From assembly GCA_035712145.1 (NCBI GenBank), contig DASTBI010000219.1, positions 1-34,988 of the forward strand: a stretch of 34,988 nt of DNA, written 5' to 3'. Positions 27,423 to 34,988 of the stretch are shown here, piece after piece. The DNA comes from Candidatus Eisenbacteria bacterium. Its GTDB lineage: Bacteria > Eisenbacteria > RBG-16-71-46. The translations under genes were made by a program, and so were the position numbers. The notes under the pieces were generated by a model. It saw nothing but the letters and a program-made list of their open reading frames with translations, had not been told where the DNA came from and did no database searches. Positions within the stretch are counted from its first letter, which is position 1. Each line of letters starts with the position of its first letter.

Positions 27423-29122
27423 AGCCAGCCGGCGGCCGAGAACGCACTCGCCGGTCGCCGCGTCCAGGAGAAACCAGGACCGGTTCGCCCAGGGCGAAAG
27501 AGCTTGGCCGCCTGGAGCCGCTCGGGTGGATCGCGCTCGGCGTATGGGCACTCGCGCTCTTCGCGTCCTCGCCCGACTCCACCACGTTGTGGGGCTTCAA
27601 CGGATTCCGCACCGCGGCTCACGCGTGGCCCGTGCTGTTGTTGGCGGCCGCGGCGGCCTGGGCGATGGCTCGATGGAAGCCGCGCGCCATCGGCCCATGG
27701 CTGGCCGTCGCCGCGATGCTTGCGTTCGCGCTGGCGTTCCCGTGGCGCGAGAAGGTGCACGTCCTGGGCGACACGCAGCTGCGCATGCGCGCGCTGTTCG
27801 CCGAACGCCTTCCCTCCGCGGGCGCCTCCTGGAGCGAATGGCTGGCGCACGCCGCCAACACGCTGCACGCCGCCCCGCTCGATCTGCTCCTCAACGTGAT
27901 TCCGGCGGTTGCGCTCCATGGCCTGGGGATGCGGATCTCCACCGCGGTCGCGTGGGTGGGCGCCGTCCAGGCTCTGCTCTTCATGGCGCTCGCCTGGAAG
28001 CTGGCGCGGCATCTGGCGCCCGGCCCGAGCCTCCTGGGACCGCTGGCGCTCGCGATCGTGCTGACCGGTGTTCTGGAAGCCTTCGCGGGATACGCAGACT
28101 CGGCTTCTCTGGTCGCGCTGGTCGCGCTGGGTTGGTGGAGCGAGATCCTCGTGCCGCTCGATCGTCGCGCTCAGGCCTGGCGCGTCACGGCATGGTTCGT
28201 GGCGCTCGTGCTGACCCATCGCGTGGGGGCCGTGATGCTCCTGCCCCAGGTGCTCCGCGCGGCGGGCCCGGCGTTGCCCGGCGATCGGGCGGAAGCGCGG
28301 CGTGCACTGCTCGCCATCACCGCCGCGGTGGCCGCGGTGGCGATCGCGGGCGCCTTGATGACGGTGGCCGGTCGCCAGCTGCTGCGCGACGCCACCGAGA
28401 TCCTTCGCTCGGCGGCGGGATTCACCTGGAAGCCGCTCGATATCGCGAGCGCGCTGATCGTGGTGGCGCCGCTGGCGCTGGTCGCGCCGGCGCTGGCCGG
28501 ACGCGCCGGCTCGGCGTTCTGGCGCGATCCCCGGGCGCTGTGGATCGCGTCGGGAGCGGCGCCGCTGCTGGTGGCGCTGATCTGGCTATTCCCCTTCGGC
28601 GAGAGCGGGCTCGGCATGCATCGCGACTGGGATACCAACGTGCTGCTCGGGATCACCCTCATGGTCGGCGCGGCGGTCCTCTTGTGCCACGCCGGTCTGC
28701 CCCGGCTCGGTGCGGCGCTCCAGGCCGCGCTGCCGCTGCTGGCGCTGACCGCCCTCTCGTGGGTCGCGGTGAATGCCGACGCGGGGCTCGCCACGCGGCG
28801 AGCGATCGCGCTCGCCACAGAGGCCACGGCGCTCACGGCTCCACAGCGAGCGCACCTGCACCTGTACTTCGGTCAGCGCGCCATGGACGAGCGGCAGCCG
28901 GAAGTGGGCGCGCAGCACTACGAGAGAGCCTTCCGCGAAGGCGGCAATCCACGCCGTGCGCTTCTCGCCGCCGAAGCCTGGCTGGTCGCGGGTCGTGCCG
29001 ATCGAGCGCGCGCCGCCATCGCCGAGGCGCGCGCCGCCGGCGCGCTCTCGCCGGAGCTCGAGGCCAGCGCCCGCCGGCTCGAATCGAGCCTGGCGCCGGC
29101 CGATACCGCGAGTGTTCCATGA
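27419..29122 (+). CDS. Large polytopic membrane protein with C-terminal helical-repeat-like domain
   Basis: A 567-residue protein, not recognised as a named family. The first 30 residues are Arg-rich, followed by about ten hydrophobic segments (for example WIALGVWALALFASS and VIPAVALHGLGM). Two aqueous motifs stand out: HVLGDTQLRMRALF after segment 3, and GMHRDWDTN before the last membrane part. The C-terminal 100 residues (YFGQRAMDERQPEVGAQHYERAF and RADRARAAIAEAR) look like TPR-type helices. Polytopic GT-C glycosyltransferases have this layout, so a sugar-transferase role is possible but unproven. The start is uncertain; TTG 27419 is chosen because it overlaps the GT4 stop. Confidence 0.7.
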   Translation: MKPAGGRERTRRSPRPGETRTGSPRAKELGRLEPLGWIALGVWALALFASSPDSTTLWGFNGFRTAAHAWPVLLLAAAAAWAMARWKPRAIGPWLAVAAMLAFALAFPWREKVHVLGDTQLRMRALFAERLPSAGASWSEWLAHAANTLHAAPLDLLLNVIPAVALHGLGMRISTAVAWVGAVQALLFMALAWKLARHLAPGPSLLGPLALAIVLTGVLEAFAGYADSASLVALVALGWWSEILVPLDRRAQAWRVTAWFVALVLTHRVGAVMLLPQVLRAAGPALPGDRAEARRALLAITAAVAAVAIAGALMTVAGRQLLRDATEILRSAAGFTWKPLDIASALIVVAPLALVAPALAGRAGSAFWRDPRALWIASGAAPLLVALIWLFPFGESGLGMHRDWDTNVLLGITLMVGAAVLLCHAGLPRLGAALQAALPLLALTALSWVAVNADAGLATRRAIALATEATALTAPQRAHLHLYFGQRAMDERQPEVGAQHYERAFREGGNPRRALLAAEAWLVAGRADRARAAIAEARAAGALSPELEASARRLESSLAPADTASVP

Positions 29123-29144
29123 GCGCCGGCAGGGTGGTCGAGAG

Positions 29145-29174
29145 TTGCCGCTGTTCCGTGCATCGTGCTAATCC
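29145..29174 (+). promoter_or_regulatory. Putative promoter of the mannose-1-phosphate guanylyltransferase gene
   Basis: TTGCCG (29145-29150), 18 bases, TAATCC (29169-29174), filling the only gap between the membrane protein and the next gene. The predicted start near 29181 leaves a very short leader before ATG 29187, and 20 nt before the alternative ATG 29202. Confidence 0.45.
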
Positions 29175-29186
29175 TAGGCCCACGGC

Positions 29187-30248
29187 ATGACGCCCAAACC
29201 GATGTCCCATCGATACGTGCTGGTCCTGGCAGGAGGACGAGGGGAGCGCTTCTGGCCCTGGAGCCGCCCCGGGCGTCCCAAGCAACTCCTGCCTCTGGCG
29301 CGCGACGGCCGCTCGCTGCTGGCCTCCACGATGGCGCGCGCGTCGCTGCTCGCCCCGCCCGAGCGCTGTCTGGTGCTCACCTCGGCCGATCTGGTCGAGC
29401 GGGTGCGCAGCGAATGTCCTCCCGGGACACGAGTGTTCGGAGAGCCGGTGGGCCGCAACACGGCCCCGGCGATCGCCGCCGCGGCCATGCTCTTCGAGCG
29501 CGAGACGCCCGGCGCTTCGTTCGCCGTGCTTCCCGCCGATCACGCCATCGACGATCGAGCCGCCTTCGCCGCCGACATCGATCGCGCGCTGGGCGTCGCG
29601 GAGCGCGAGCGCGCGCTGGTCACGATCGGCATCCCGCCCGCGGGGCCCGATACCGCCTTCGGTTACGTGCAGCGTGAAGCCTCGCTGGGAGATCGCCTCT
29701 ATCGCGTCGCGACGTTCACCGAGAAGCCCACGCGCGAGCGCGCGGAGGGATTCCTGCGCCACGGCGGCTACTACTGGAATGCCGGTATCTTCGCGTGGCG
29801 CGCCGAGGTCTTCCTCGAAGCGCTGAGCACCACCCGGCCATCGCTGTCGGCGGCCTTGCGCGGACTCGGCGAGGCGCCGGATTTCCAGGCGGGTCTGAAC
29901 CGCGTGCTGCCCGAGTGCGAATCGATCTCGGTGGATTACGCCGTGCTCGAGCACGCGGGCAACGTGCTCGTGCTCGAAGCCTCGTTCGACTGGGACGACC
30001 TCGGCTCGTGGGTGGCGTGGGCGCGCCGTCAGCCGCGCGACGAGCGTGGCAACGTCCTCTATGGCGACGCGGTCGCGGTGGAGTGCGACGATTGCGTGGT
30101 GGTCGGCGAAGGCGGGACCGCCGCGGCGCTCGGACTGCGAAGCATGGTCGTGGTGCACGCCGGCGGGGCCACGCTGACCTGTCCCATCGACCGCAGCGAA
30201 GACGTGCGGCGCGTCTCCGACGCGGCACGCCCGAGGAGGGTCTCGTGA
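29187..30248 (+). CDS. manC: Mannose-1-phosphate guanylyltransferase (GDP-mannose pyrophosphorylase)
   Basis: A 353-residue nucleotidyltransferase forming GDP-mannose from GTP and mannose-1-phosphate. Signature VLAGGRGERFWPWSR (13-27) with K32 in RPKQLLPL; GEPVGRNTAPAIAAAA (85-100); VLPADHAI (114-121); FTEKP; GYYWNAGIF; and SFDWDDLGSW. It lacks the phosphomannose isomerase domain of long ManC proteins. It supplies donor sugar to the upstream glycosyltransferases. ATG 29187 and ATG 29202 are both possible starts; the second lies closer to the family's usual N-terminus. Its stop overlaps the next gene's GTG (GTGA). Confidence 0.94.
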   Translation: MTPKPMSHRYVLVLAGGRGERFWPWSRPGRPKQLLPLARDGRSLLASTMARASLLAPPERCLVLTSADLVERVRSECPPGTRVFGEPVGRNTAPAIAAAAMLFERETPGASFAVLPADHAIDDRAAFAADIDRALGVAERERALVTIGIPPAGPDTAFGYVQREASLGDRLYRVATFTEKPTRERAEGFLRHGGYYWNAGIFAWRAEVFLEALSTTRPSLSAALRGLGEAPDFQAGLNRVLPECESISVDYAVLEHAGNVLVLEASFDWDDLGSWVAWARRQPRDERGNVLYGDAVAVECDDCVVVGEGGTAAALGLRSMVVVHAGGATLTCPIDRSEDVRRVSDAARPRRVS

Positions 30249-31027
30249 GATCGATCGCGCGCTGGACCTCGCTGGCGCTGATGGGCGCGTGGCTCGCAGG
30301 CTGCGCGACCGCGCCGCCCGCGGGCGAGAAGACCTCTCCTTTGCCGGGCGGGCAGACGACGGTCGTGACACCCACGCCCGCGCCCGTGCCCGCACCGACG
30401 CCGAGACCGGCGTCGCCGATGCCCGGCACGCCGGTCGGCACCACCGCCTCGGGTGGCGTGATCATGAGCGGCACTCGCCCGACCGTGCTCGACACGCTGC
30501 CGACGGCGGACGCCAAGGCCGTGCTCGAGACGATCCCCGAGCCTCTGCCGCCGGACCAGCGCGTGCCGCCGAAGGCGGGCGCCGGCGCTGCGGTCGTTGC
30601 CGGCACGGCAGGCGCATCCGCCGCTCCCGATTCGGTCGCGGCCGACACGTCGCGTTCCGAGGGGGACGTTCCCGTGCCGTCGCCCACCGAGCCGATCGGC
30701 GACAAGCCGGGCGCCGCTCCGCCGGCGGGATCCTCGACTCCACCTCCTCCGCCGCCGCCTTCGGGCTCGGCAGGGGCTCCGTCGACGTCCAGCGCGGAAT
30801 GCTGGCGCGTCCAGCTCGCAGCACCCCCGGAAGCGGAGCGCGCCGAGAAGCTGAAGAGCGCCGCGGAGTCGCAGCTCGGAGTTCCCTGCGTCGTGGAGAA
30901 GGAGAAGACGCTCTTCAAGGTGCGGACGCGCGACTGCCAGGACTCGGCCGCGTCCGATGCCACGAGGAAGCGGGCGATCGACTCCGGATTCTCGGGAGCG
31001 TTCAAGATCCGAGACACGAAGAAGTGA
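30245..31027 (+). CDS. SPOR-domain lipoprotein with proline-rich linker
   Basis: A 260-residue envelope protein. A type II signal peptide ends in LAGC with Cys20 as the lipidation site. Residues 30-180 are Pro/Ala/Gly/Thr-rich and probably unfolded, with a run of seven prolines at 166-172. The C-terminal 70 residues (186-256) begin CWRVQLAAPPEAERAEKLK and include LFKVRTRDCQD, a SPOR-like beta-alpha-beta pattern that in other bacteria binds peptidoglycan strands stripped of stem peptides. Three cysteines (187, 215, 231) lie in this domain and could form a disulfide. The gene overlaps its neighbours on both sides (GTGA twice). Confidence 0.78.
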   Translation: MRSIARWTSLALMGAWLAGCATAPPAGEKTSPLPGGQTTVVTPTPAPVPAPTPRPASPMPGTPVGTTASGGVIMSGTRPTVLDTLPTADAKAVLETIPEPLPPDQRVPPKAGAGAAVVAGTAGASAAPDSVAADTSRSEGDVPVPSPTEPIGDKPGAAPPAGSSTPPPPPPPSGSAGAPSTSSAECWRVQLAAPPEAERAEKLKSAAESQLGVPCVVEKEKTLFKVRTRDCQDSAASDATRKRAIDSGFSGAFKIRDTKK

Positions 31028-32280
31028 GCGACCGGCTGGTGCTCTTCGAGGACGCCCGCTGGGGCGACCTGAGCCCGCTCACCGACCTGCTGCCGGTTCA
31101 CGCGCTCGCCTTCGGCGACTCGTGCCTCGCGACGCGCTGGATGCGCGCGGTTCCGGAGCTCTCGCCGGGCCCCTTCGTGGGGCGCCCGCTCGCGCTCCGG
31201 GCGTGGCGCCAGGCCTCGGCACCCGGTGAGGCGCGGGCCGAATCCGGGGACTCGGTGCTCGCGATCAACGTCTCGGCGATTCCGGGATCGTGGCTCGCGA
31301 CCGTGCTCGAGGGCGGCCCTGCGGTCTGGCTCGCCGGCGATCGTGTGATCGCCGTGCGCGGCTCGCACCGCCAGCTCTCACCGGGGTTCGATCGAGGCAC
31401 GGGCTTCGCGGACTTCGTGCGCGAGCTCGGCCTGCGCGAGTCCCGCGTCGACGCGCGCATGATCCGCTGGCCGTGGGAGGTCGTGGAGTGGAATCCCGAC
31501 GCTCTGGCGGCCGATCTCGCGAGCGCGCGGCCCGAGTCGGCCGGCGACGTGCATCGTCTCGCCGCGCTCTACGAGCCGCACCAGATCTCGGTGGGCGCCG
31601 GAGCGCGCGTCGACGCCTTCGCGGTGCTCGACGCGCGATCGGGGCCGATCCGCCTCCACCCGCGGGTGGTGGTGCTGCCCCACACGGTGGTGGCCGGCCC
31701 ATGCGTGGTGGGTGAGGGCACCGAGCTCCTCTCCGGCGTCATCTCCCGCTCGACCATCGGTCCGGAGTGCCGGGTCGCCGGCGAGGTCGATTCCTCGGTC
31801 TGGCAGGGTTACGCGAACAAGCGACACCATGGATTCGTCGGACACAGCGTGATCGGTGAGTGGGCCAACCTAGGAGCGCTCACCACCACGAGCGACCTCA
31901 AGAACACCTACGGCGAAGTGCGCGTGTGGGCGGGGGGCCGCGAGGTGGCGACCGGATATCACAAGATCGGCTCGTTCATCGGGGCCCACGTGAAGACCGG
32001 CATCGGCACGCTGCTGCCGACCGGAGCGTCGATCGGCACCGGATCCAATCTTTTCGGCGGCGGCCGATTCGCGCCCAAACGGGTGCCGGCGTTCACCTGG
32101 TGGGACGGGGAGCGGGCGGTGGAGCACCGTCTCGACCGTCTGCTCGAGACCGCGAGCATCGCGATGACGAGGCGCGGCAGGTCGCTCGATCCGGACACGC
32201 GGCGGGCGATCGAGTCGTTCTTCGAAGCCACGGAGCACGAGCGCGCGCCGACCCGGAGCGGCGTGTCCGGCCCGGCTTGA
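31024..32280 (+). CDS. GlmU-like sugar nucleotidyltransferase with left-handed beta-helix (alternative bacterial GlmU type)
   Basis: A 418-residue protein. The N-terminal part (about 1-160) resembles the NTP_transf_4 class (LVLFEDARWGDLSPLTDLLPV), which lacks the usual L..G.GTRM loop of GlmU. From about residue 185 a left-handed beta-helix of hexapeptide repeats runs on, including VGEGTELLSGVISRSTIGPECRVAGEV, HSVIGEWANLGALTTTSDLKN and GTLLPTGASIGTGSNLFGGG. In Bacteroidetes this architecture replaces GlmU in making UDP-GlcNAc from glucosamine-1-phosphate; the same role is inferred here. GTG 31024 overlaps the previous stop. Confidence 0.82.
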   Translation: MSDRLVLFEDARWGDLSPLTDLLPVHALAFGDSCLATRWMRAVPELSPGPFVGRPLALRAWRQASAPGEARAESGDSVLAINVSAIPGSWLATVLEGGPAVWLAGDRVIAVRGSHRQLSPGFDRGTGFADFVRELGLRESRVDARMIRWPWEVVEWNPDALAADLASARPESAGDVHRLAALYEPHQISVGAGARVDAFAVLDARSGPIRLHPRVVVLPHTVVAGPCVVGEGTELLSGVISRSTIGPECRVAGEVDSSVWQGYANKRHHGFVGHSVIGEWANLGALTTTSDLKNTYGEVRVWAGGREVATGYHKIGSFIGAHVKTGIGTLLPTGASIGTGSNLFGGGRFAPKRVPAFTWWDGERAVEHRLDRLLETASIAMTRRGRSLDPDTRRAIESFFEATEHERAPTRSGVSGPA

Positions 32281-32306
32281 CCGCTCGCTTCCGGCCTCCC
32301 TAGACT
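32277..32306 (+). promoter_or_regulatory. Putative promoter of galT-glgA
   Basis: TTGACC (32277-32282, overlapping the stop codon of the previous gene), 18 bases, TAGACT (32301-32306). The start would fall near 32313, about 65 nt before the galT ATG. Confidence 0.52.
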
Positions 32307-32377
32307 CCGACCTGAATCCCGCATTCCGCATCAGGCCCTGCGCGACTCACCCGCTCTCCATCGACGAGAGGAATCGG

Positions 32378-33388
32378 ATGCCTGAGCTCAGGAAGGACCC
32401 GGTGGTCGGCCGGTGGGTCATCATCTCCACCGAGCGCAGCCGCCGGCCGACCAACTTCAGCCCTGCGGCGCCGCAGAGGTCGTCGGGATACTGCCCGTTC
32501 TGTCCCGGACACGAAGACAAGACTCCGCCGGAAGTGTACGCGGTGCGCGCCAACGGGGAAGGCGTGAACGCCGGGGGATGGACGGTCCGGGTCGTGCCCA
32601 ACAAGTTCCCGGCGCTGCAGATCGAGGGGACGCTCGACCGCCGGGGTGAAGGTCTCTACGACAAGATGAACGGGGTTGGAGCGCACGAGGTCGTCATCGA
32701 GAGCCCGGTCCACGACCAGGATCTCGCGGACCTCCCGGTCGAGCACATCGAGCAGGTGCTGCAGGCCTATCGCGCCCGCGTGCTCGATCTGCATCGAGAT
32801 CGCCGGTTCCGCTACGTGCTGATCTTCAAGAACCACGGCGATCAGGCCGGCGCCACGCTCGAGCACACGCACACGCAGCTGATCGCGACCCCGATCATTC
32901 CCAAGATCATCCAGGAAGAGCTCGAGGGCGCCCGGCGCTATTACGAGCTCAAGGAGCGCTGCGTCTTCTGCGACATGGTTCAGCAGGAGACGGCGGCGGA
33001 GGAATCCGGACGCCGGCTGGTGTCGATGAACGACCGGTTCGTGGCCATGGCGCCGTTCGCCCCGCGCTTTCCCTTCGAAACCTGGATCCTTCCGCGCCGC
33101 CATGACGGCTCGTTCGAGTCGGTCGAGCAGGAGGAGGAGCTTCGGGACCTGGCGTGGATGCTCAAGGACACGCTGGTGCGCCTCAACCGCGCCCTCAACC
33201 GTCCGCCGTTCAACTTCGTGCTCCACACCTCGCCCGTGACCGATCCGGACCTCGAGTACTATCACTGGCACATCGAGATCCTGCCCAAGCTGACGCGGGT
33301 CGCGGGATTCGAGATCGGCTCCGGCTTCTACATCAATCCGACACCACCCGAAGACGCCGCCCAGTACCTGCGGGGCATGGGCGGCTGA
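32378..33388 (+). CDS. galT: GalT-family hexose-1-phosphate nucleotidylyltransferase
   Basis: A 336-residue HIT-superfamily protein, the GalT length. Metal-binding Cys pairs CPFC (39-42) and CVFC (195-198); active-site LEHTHTQLIATP with H165 as the expected nucleotidylated His; and YHWHIEILP in the C-terminal half. Galactose-1-phosphate uridylyltransferase makes UDP-galactose. The active site reads H-T-H-T-Q where classical GalT has H-P-H-x-Q. Some GalT-like enzymes with H-S-H-S-Q have ADP-glucose phosphorylase activity, and the next gene uses ADP-glucose, so that is a real alternative. Own promoter; glgA follows 17 nt downstream. Confidence 0.88.
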   Translation: MPELRKDPVVGRWVIISTERSRRPTNFSPAAPQRSSGYCPFCPGHEDKTPPEVYAVRANGEGVNAGGWTVRVVPNKFPALQIEGTLDRRGEGLYDKMNGVGAHEVVIESPVHDQDLADLPVEHIEQVLQAYRARVLDLHRDRRFRYVLIFKNHGDQAGATLEHTHTQLIATPIIPKIIQEELEGARRYYELKERCVFCDMVQQETAAEESGRRLVSMNDRFVAMAPFAPRFPFETWILPRRHDGSFESVEQEEELRDLAWMLKDTLVRLNRALNRPPFNFVLHTSPVTDPDLEYYHWHIEILPKLTRVAGFEIGSGFYINPTPPEDAAQYLRGMGG

Positions 33389-33405
33389 AACGGTTTTCGC
33401 CAGGA

Positions 33406-34983
33406 ATGGCTCAAACGCTACGGATCGCGCACATCGCCAGCGAGATGACCCCGATCATCAAGGTCGGGGGACTCGGTGACGTGGTGGCTTCGCTGGCGGC
33501 CGAGCAGGCCCGGCGCGGCCACGACGTCGTGGTCGCCATCCCGGCTTACGCGGGCGGCCGGATCGGATCCCAGTGGGCTCGCCAGAACCTGGGCCGTGAA
33601 GAGGTTCCCTGGGGCATGGGCCGCGAGCCGGCGGTCTTTCGCCTGCTCTCACCGGCATCCCCGGTCGATGGCGGCGGAAGACTGCGCGTGCTGCTGGTCG
33701 ACCACGTGGGGGAGCGGCGGTTCTTCGACCGCGCCGGCGTCTATGACGATCCGGCAAGCGCCGAAGGCTATCCCGACAACGGCGAGCGCTTCCTGTTCTT
33801 CTCCCGCGCGGCGCTGCAAGGGCTGGCGCGCCTCGACGGGCCTTGGGACGTGATCCACGCCCATGACCATCAGGCGGCGTGGGCTCCCTGCTTCGTGCGC
33901 ACGCACGAGTCGGAGAACCCCAGCTTCGCCGAGACCGCCACGGTCTTCACCATCCACAACCTCGGCTATCAAGGCATCCACGATCCATTCGTCCTCGGAT
34001 TGGCGGGGTTCGGCCGCGCGCTGTTCTATCCGGCCAGCCCGTTCGAGTTCTGGGGCCGGGTGAACGACATGAAGGTCGGCCTGGTGTTCGCGGACATGAT
34101 CTCGACCGTGAGCCCCCGTTACGCGCGGGAGATCCAGTCGAGCGGAGAGTTCGGCTTCGGCCTCGAGGGCGTCCTGGCGCGGCGGCGGGACGATCTGCGC
34201 GGCATCCTGAACGGCATCGACGTCGACACCTGGGATCCCGCCAGTGACCGCTTTCTGCCGCACCACTTCGATCGGGAGCAACTCGATGGCAAGTGGCGAA
34301 ACCGCCAGGCGCTGGCCGAAAAGTGTGGTCTGCCCCTGGAGCCCGATTGGCCGATGGTCGGCATGGTCACCCGGCTGGTGGACCAGAAGGGACTCGACCT
34401 GATCGAGGCCGCCGAGCGCGATCTCCTCAGGCTCGAGGCGCGTTTCGTGGTGCTCGGTACCGGTCAGGCGCGCTACCAGGACCTGTGCCGCCGAATGATG
34501 GAGCGCGCCCCGGAGCGTTTCCAGTACCGCTCGGGCTTCGACGAGGCGCTCGCCCATCTCATCGAAGCCGGATCCGACCTGTTCCTGATGCCCTCGCGCT
34601 ACGAGCCGTGCGGACTCAACCAGATGTACAGCCTGCGCTACGGCACCGTTCCGGTGGTGCGCGCCACCGGCGGGCTCGCCGACACCGTGCAGGATTTCGA
34701 CCCCACGACGCGCCAGGGCACCGGCTTCGTCTTCGAGCGCTACGAGGCGGCCGACATGATCCATGCTCTGCGGCGCGCGCTCACCATCCACCGTCAGCCG
34801 CATCTGTGGGCGGACCTGCGCGCCAACGGCATGGCGCAGGACTTCTCCTGGAAGAGGAGCGCAAACGGGTACGACCAGCTCTATGCCGAGGCGCTGGAGC
34901 GGGTGCGGCGTGGCGACGTTCCGACACTGGAGTCGGTGCGTTCCGAGGGCGAGCCGACTCGCGAAGGGACGACGTCGCCCTAG
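33406..34983 (+). CDS. glgA: Glycogen (starch) synthase
   Basis: A 525-residue GT5 enzyme that extends alpha-1,4-glucan from ADP-glucose. N-terminal K19-V-G-G-L-G-D, the donor-binding loop; VIHAHDHQAAW; VFTIHNLGYQG; ILNGIDVDTWDP; GMVTRLVDQKGLDLI; and MPSRYEPCGLNQMYSLRYGTVP with the E of EPCGL. The loop reads GLNQMYSLRYG against the usual GLTQLYALRYG. The C-terminal 30 residues are charged and probably disordered. ATG 33406 fits family length; the AGG just before it is too close to be a normal Shine-Dalgarno. The window ends 5 nt after the stop. Confidence 0.95.
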   Translation: MAQTLRIAHIASEMTPIIKVGGLGDVVASLAAEQARRGHDVVVAIPAYAGGRIGSQWARQNLGREEVPWGMGREPAVFRLLSPASPVDGGGRLRVLLVDHVGERRFFDRAGVYDDPASAEGYPDNGERFLFFSRAALQGLARLDGPWDVIHAHDHQAAWAPCFVRTHESENPSFAETATVFTIHNLGYQGIHDPFVLGLAGFGRALFYPASPFEFWGRVNDMKVGLVFADMISTVSPRYAREIQSSGEFGFGLEGVLARRRDDLRGILNGIDVDTWDPASDRFLPHHFDREQLDGKWRNRQALAEKCGLPLEPDWPMVGMVTRLVDQKGLDLIEAAERDLLRLEARFVVLGTGQARYQDLCRRMMERAPERFQYRSGFDEALAHLIEAGSDLFLMPSRYEPCGLNQMYSLRYGTVPVVRATGGLADTVQDFDPTTRQGTGFVFERYEAADMIHALRRALTIHRQPHLWADLRANGMAQDFSWKRSANGYDQLYAEALERVRRGDVPTLESVRSEGEPTREGTTSP

Positions 34984-34988
34984 CTAGG

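Overview
This is a GC-rich bacterial chromosome segment, almost fully coding, with no tRNA, rRNA, CRISPR array, insertion sequence or phage gene that I can see. The C-terminal part of a SprA/Sov-type outer-membrane translocon, a Bacteroidetes-style 'alternative GlmU' and a core translation operon in a strongly G/C-ending codon context suggest a Gram-negative member of the FCB superphylum. Candidatus Eisenbacteria or a related lineage fits best. That placement is inference, because no marker gene was compared.

Layout. (1) 1-5266: the 3' part of a giant SprA-like gene, followed 4 nt later by an M28-family, glutaminyl-cyclase-like exported protein. (2) 5425-12258: a tightly packed translation/ribosome-maturation operon rimP-nusA-infB-ylxP-rbfA-truB-ribF, mostly with 4-nt start/stop overlaps. 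(3) 12449-16456: rpsO with its own promoter and a structured leader, a spacer with three strong inverted repeats, pnp, then an M16 zinc protease. (4) 16500-18214: a DinB-family protein converging on a minus-strand LL-diaminopimelate/alanine-type aminotransferase. (5) 18274-32280: a long plus-strand surface-glycan block. It holds a DUF3108 exported protein, a protein with deoxyhypusine-synthase-like layout, three GT2 glycosyltransferases, DUF2304, an AglD-like integral membrane protein, a Wzx-type flippase, an NAD-dependent epimerase, a GT4 glycosyltransferase, a large polytopic membrane protein, mannose-1-phosphate guanylyltransferase, a SPOR-domain lipoprotein and a GlmU-like nucleotidyltransferase. 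(6) 32378-34983: a GalT-family nucleotidyltransferase followed by glycogen synthase.

How the genes work together. Region 2-3 is the conserved nusA-infB-pnp neighbourhood (transcription termination, initiation, 30S maturation, tRNA and RNA processing). Regions 5-6 supply nucleotide sugars (GDP-mannose, probably UDP-GlcNAc, UDP- or ADP-hexose), build a lipid-linked or cell-surface glycan, move it across the membrane, and store glucose as glycogen.

The observations I rate highest are: a sprA-glutaminyl-cyclase pair together with a nearby exported protein predicted to have Gln at +1; a deoxyhypusine-synthase-like protein without the catalytic lysine, placed next to glycan genes; a pseudoknot-capable rpsO leader; three perfect inverted repeats in the rpsO-pnp spacer; and a recurrent TTGCC/TTGAC-N17/18-TAGA/TAAT promoter pattern. 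All intergenic stretches are shorter than 300 bases.
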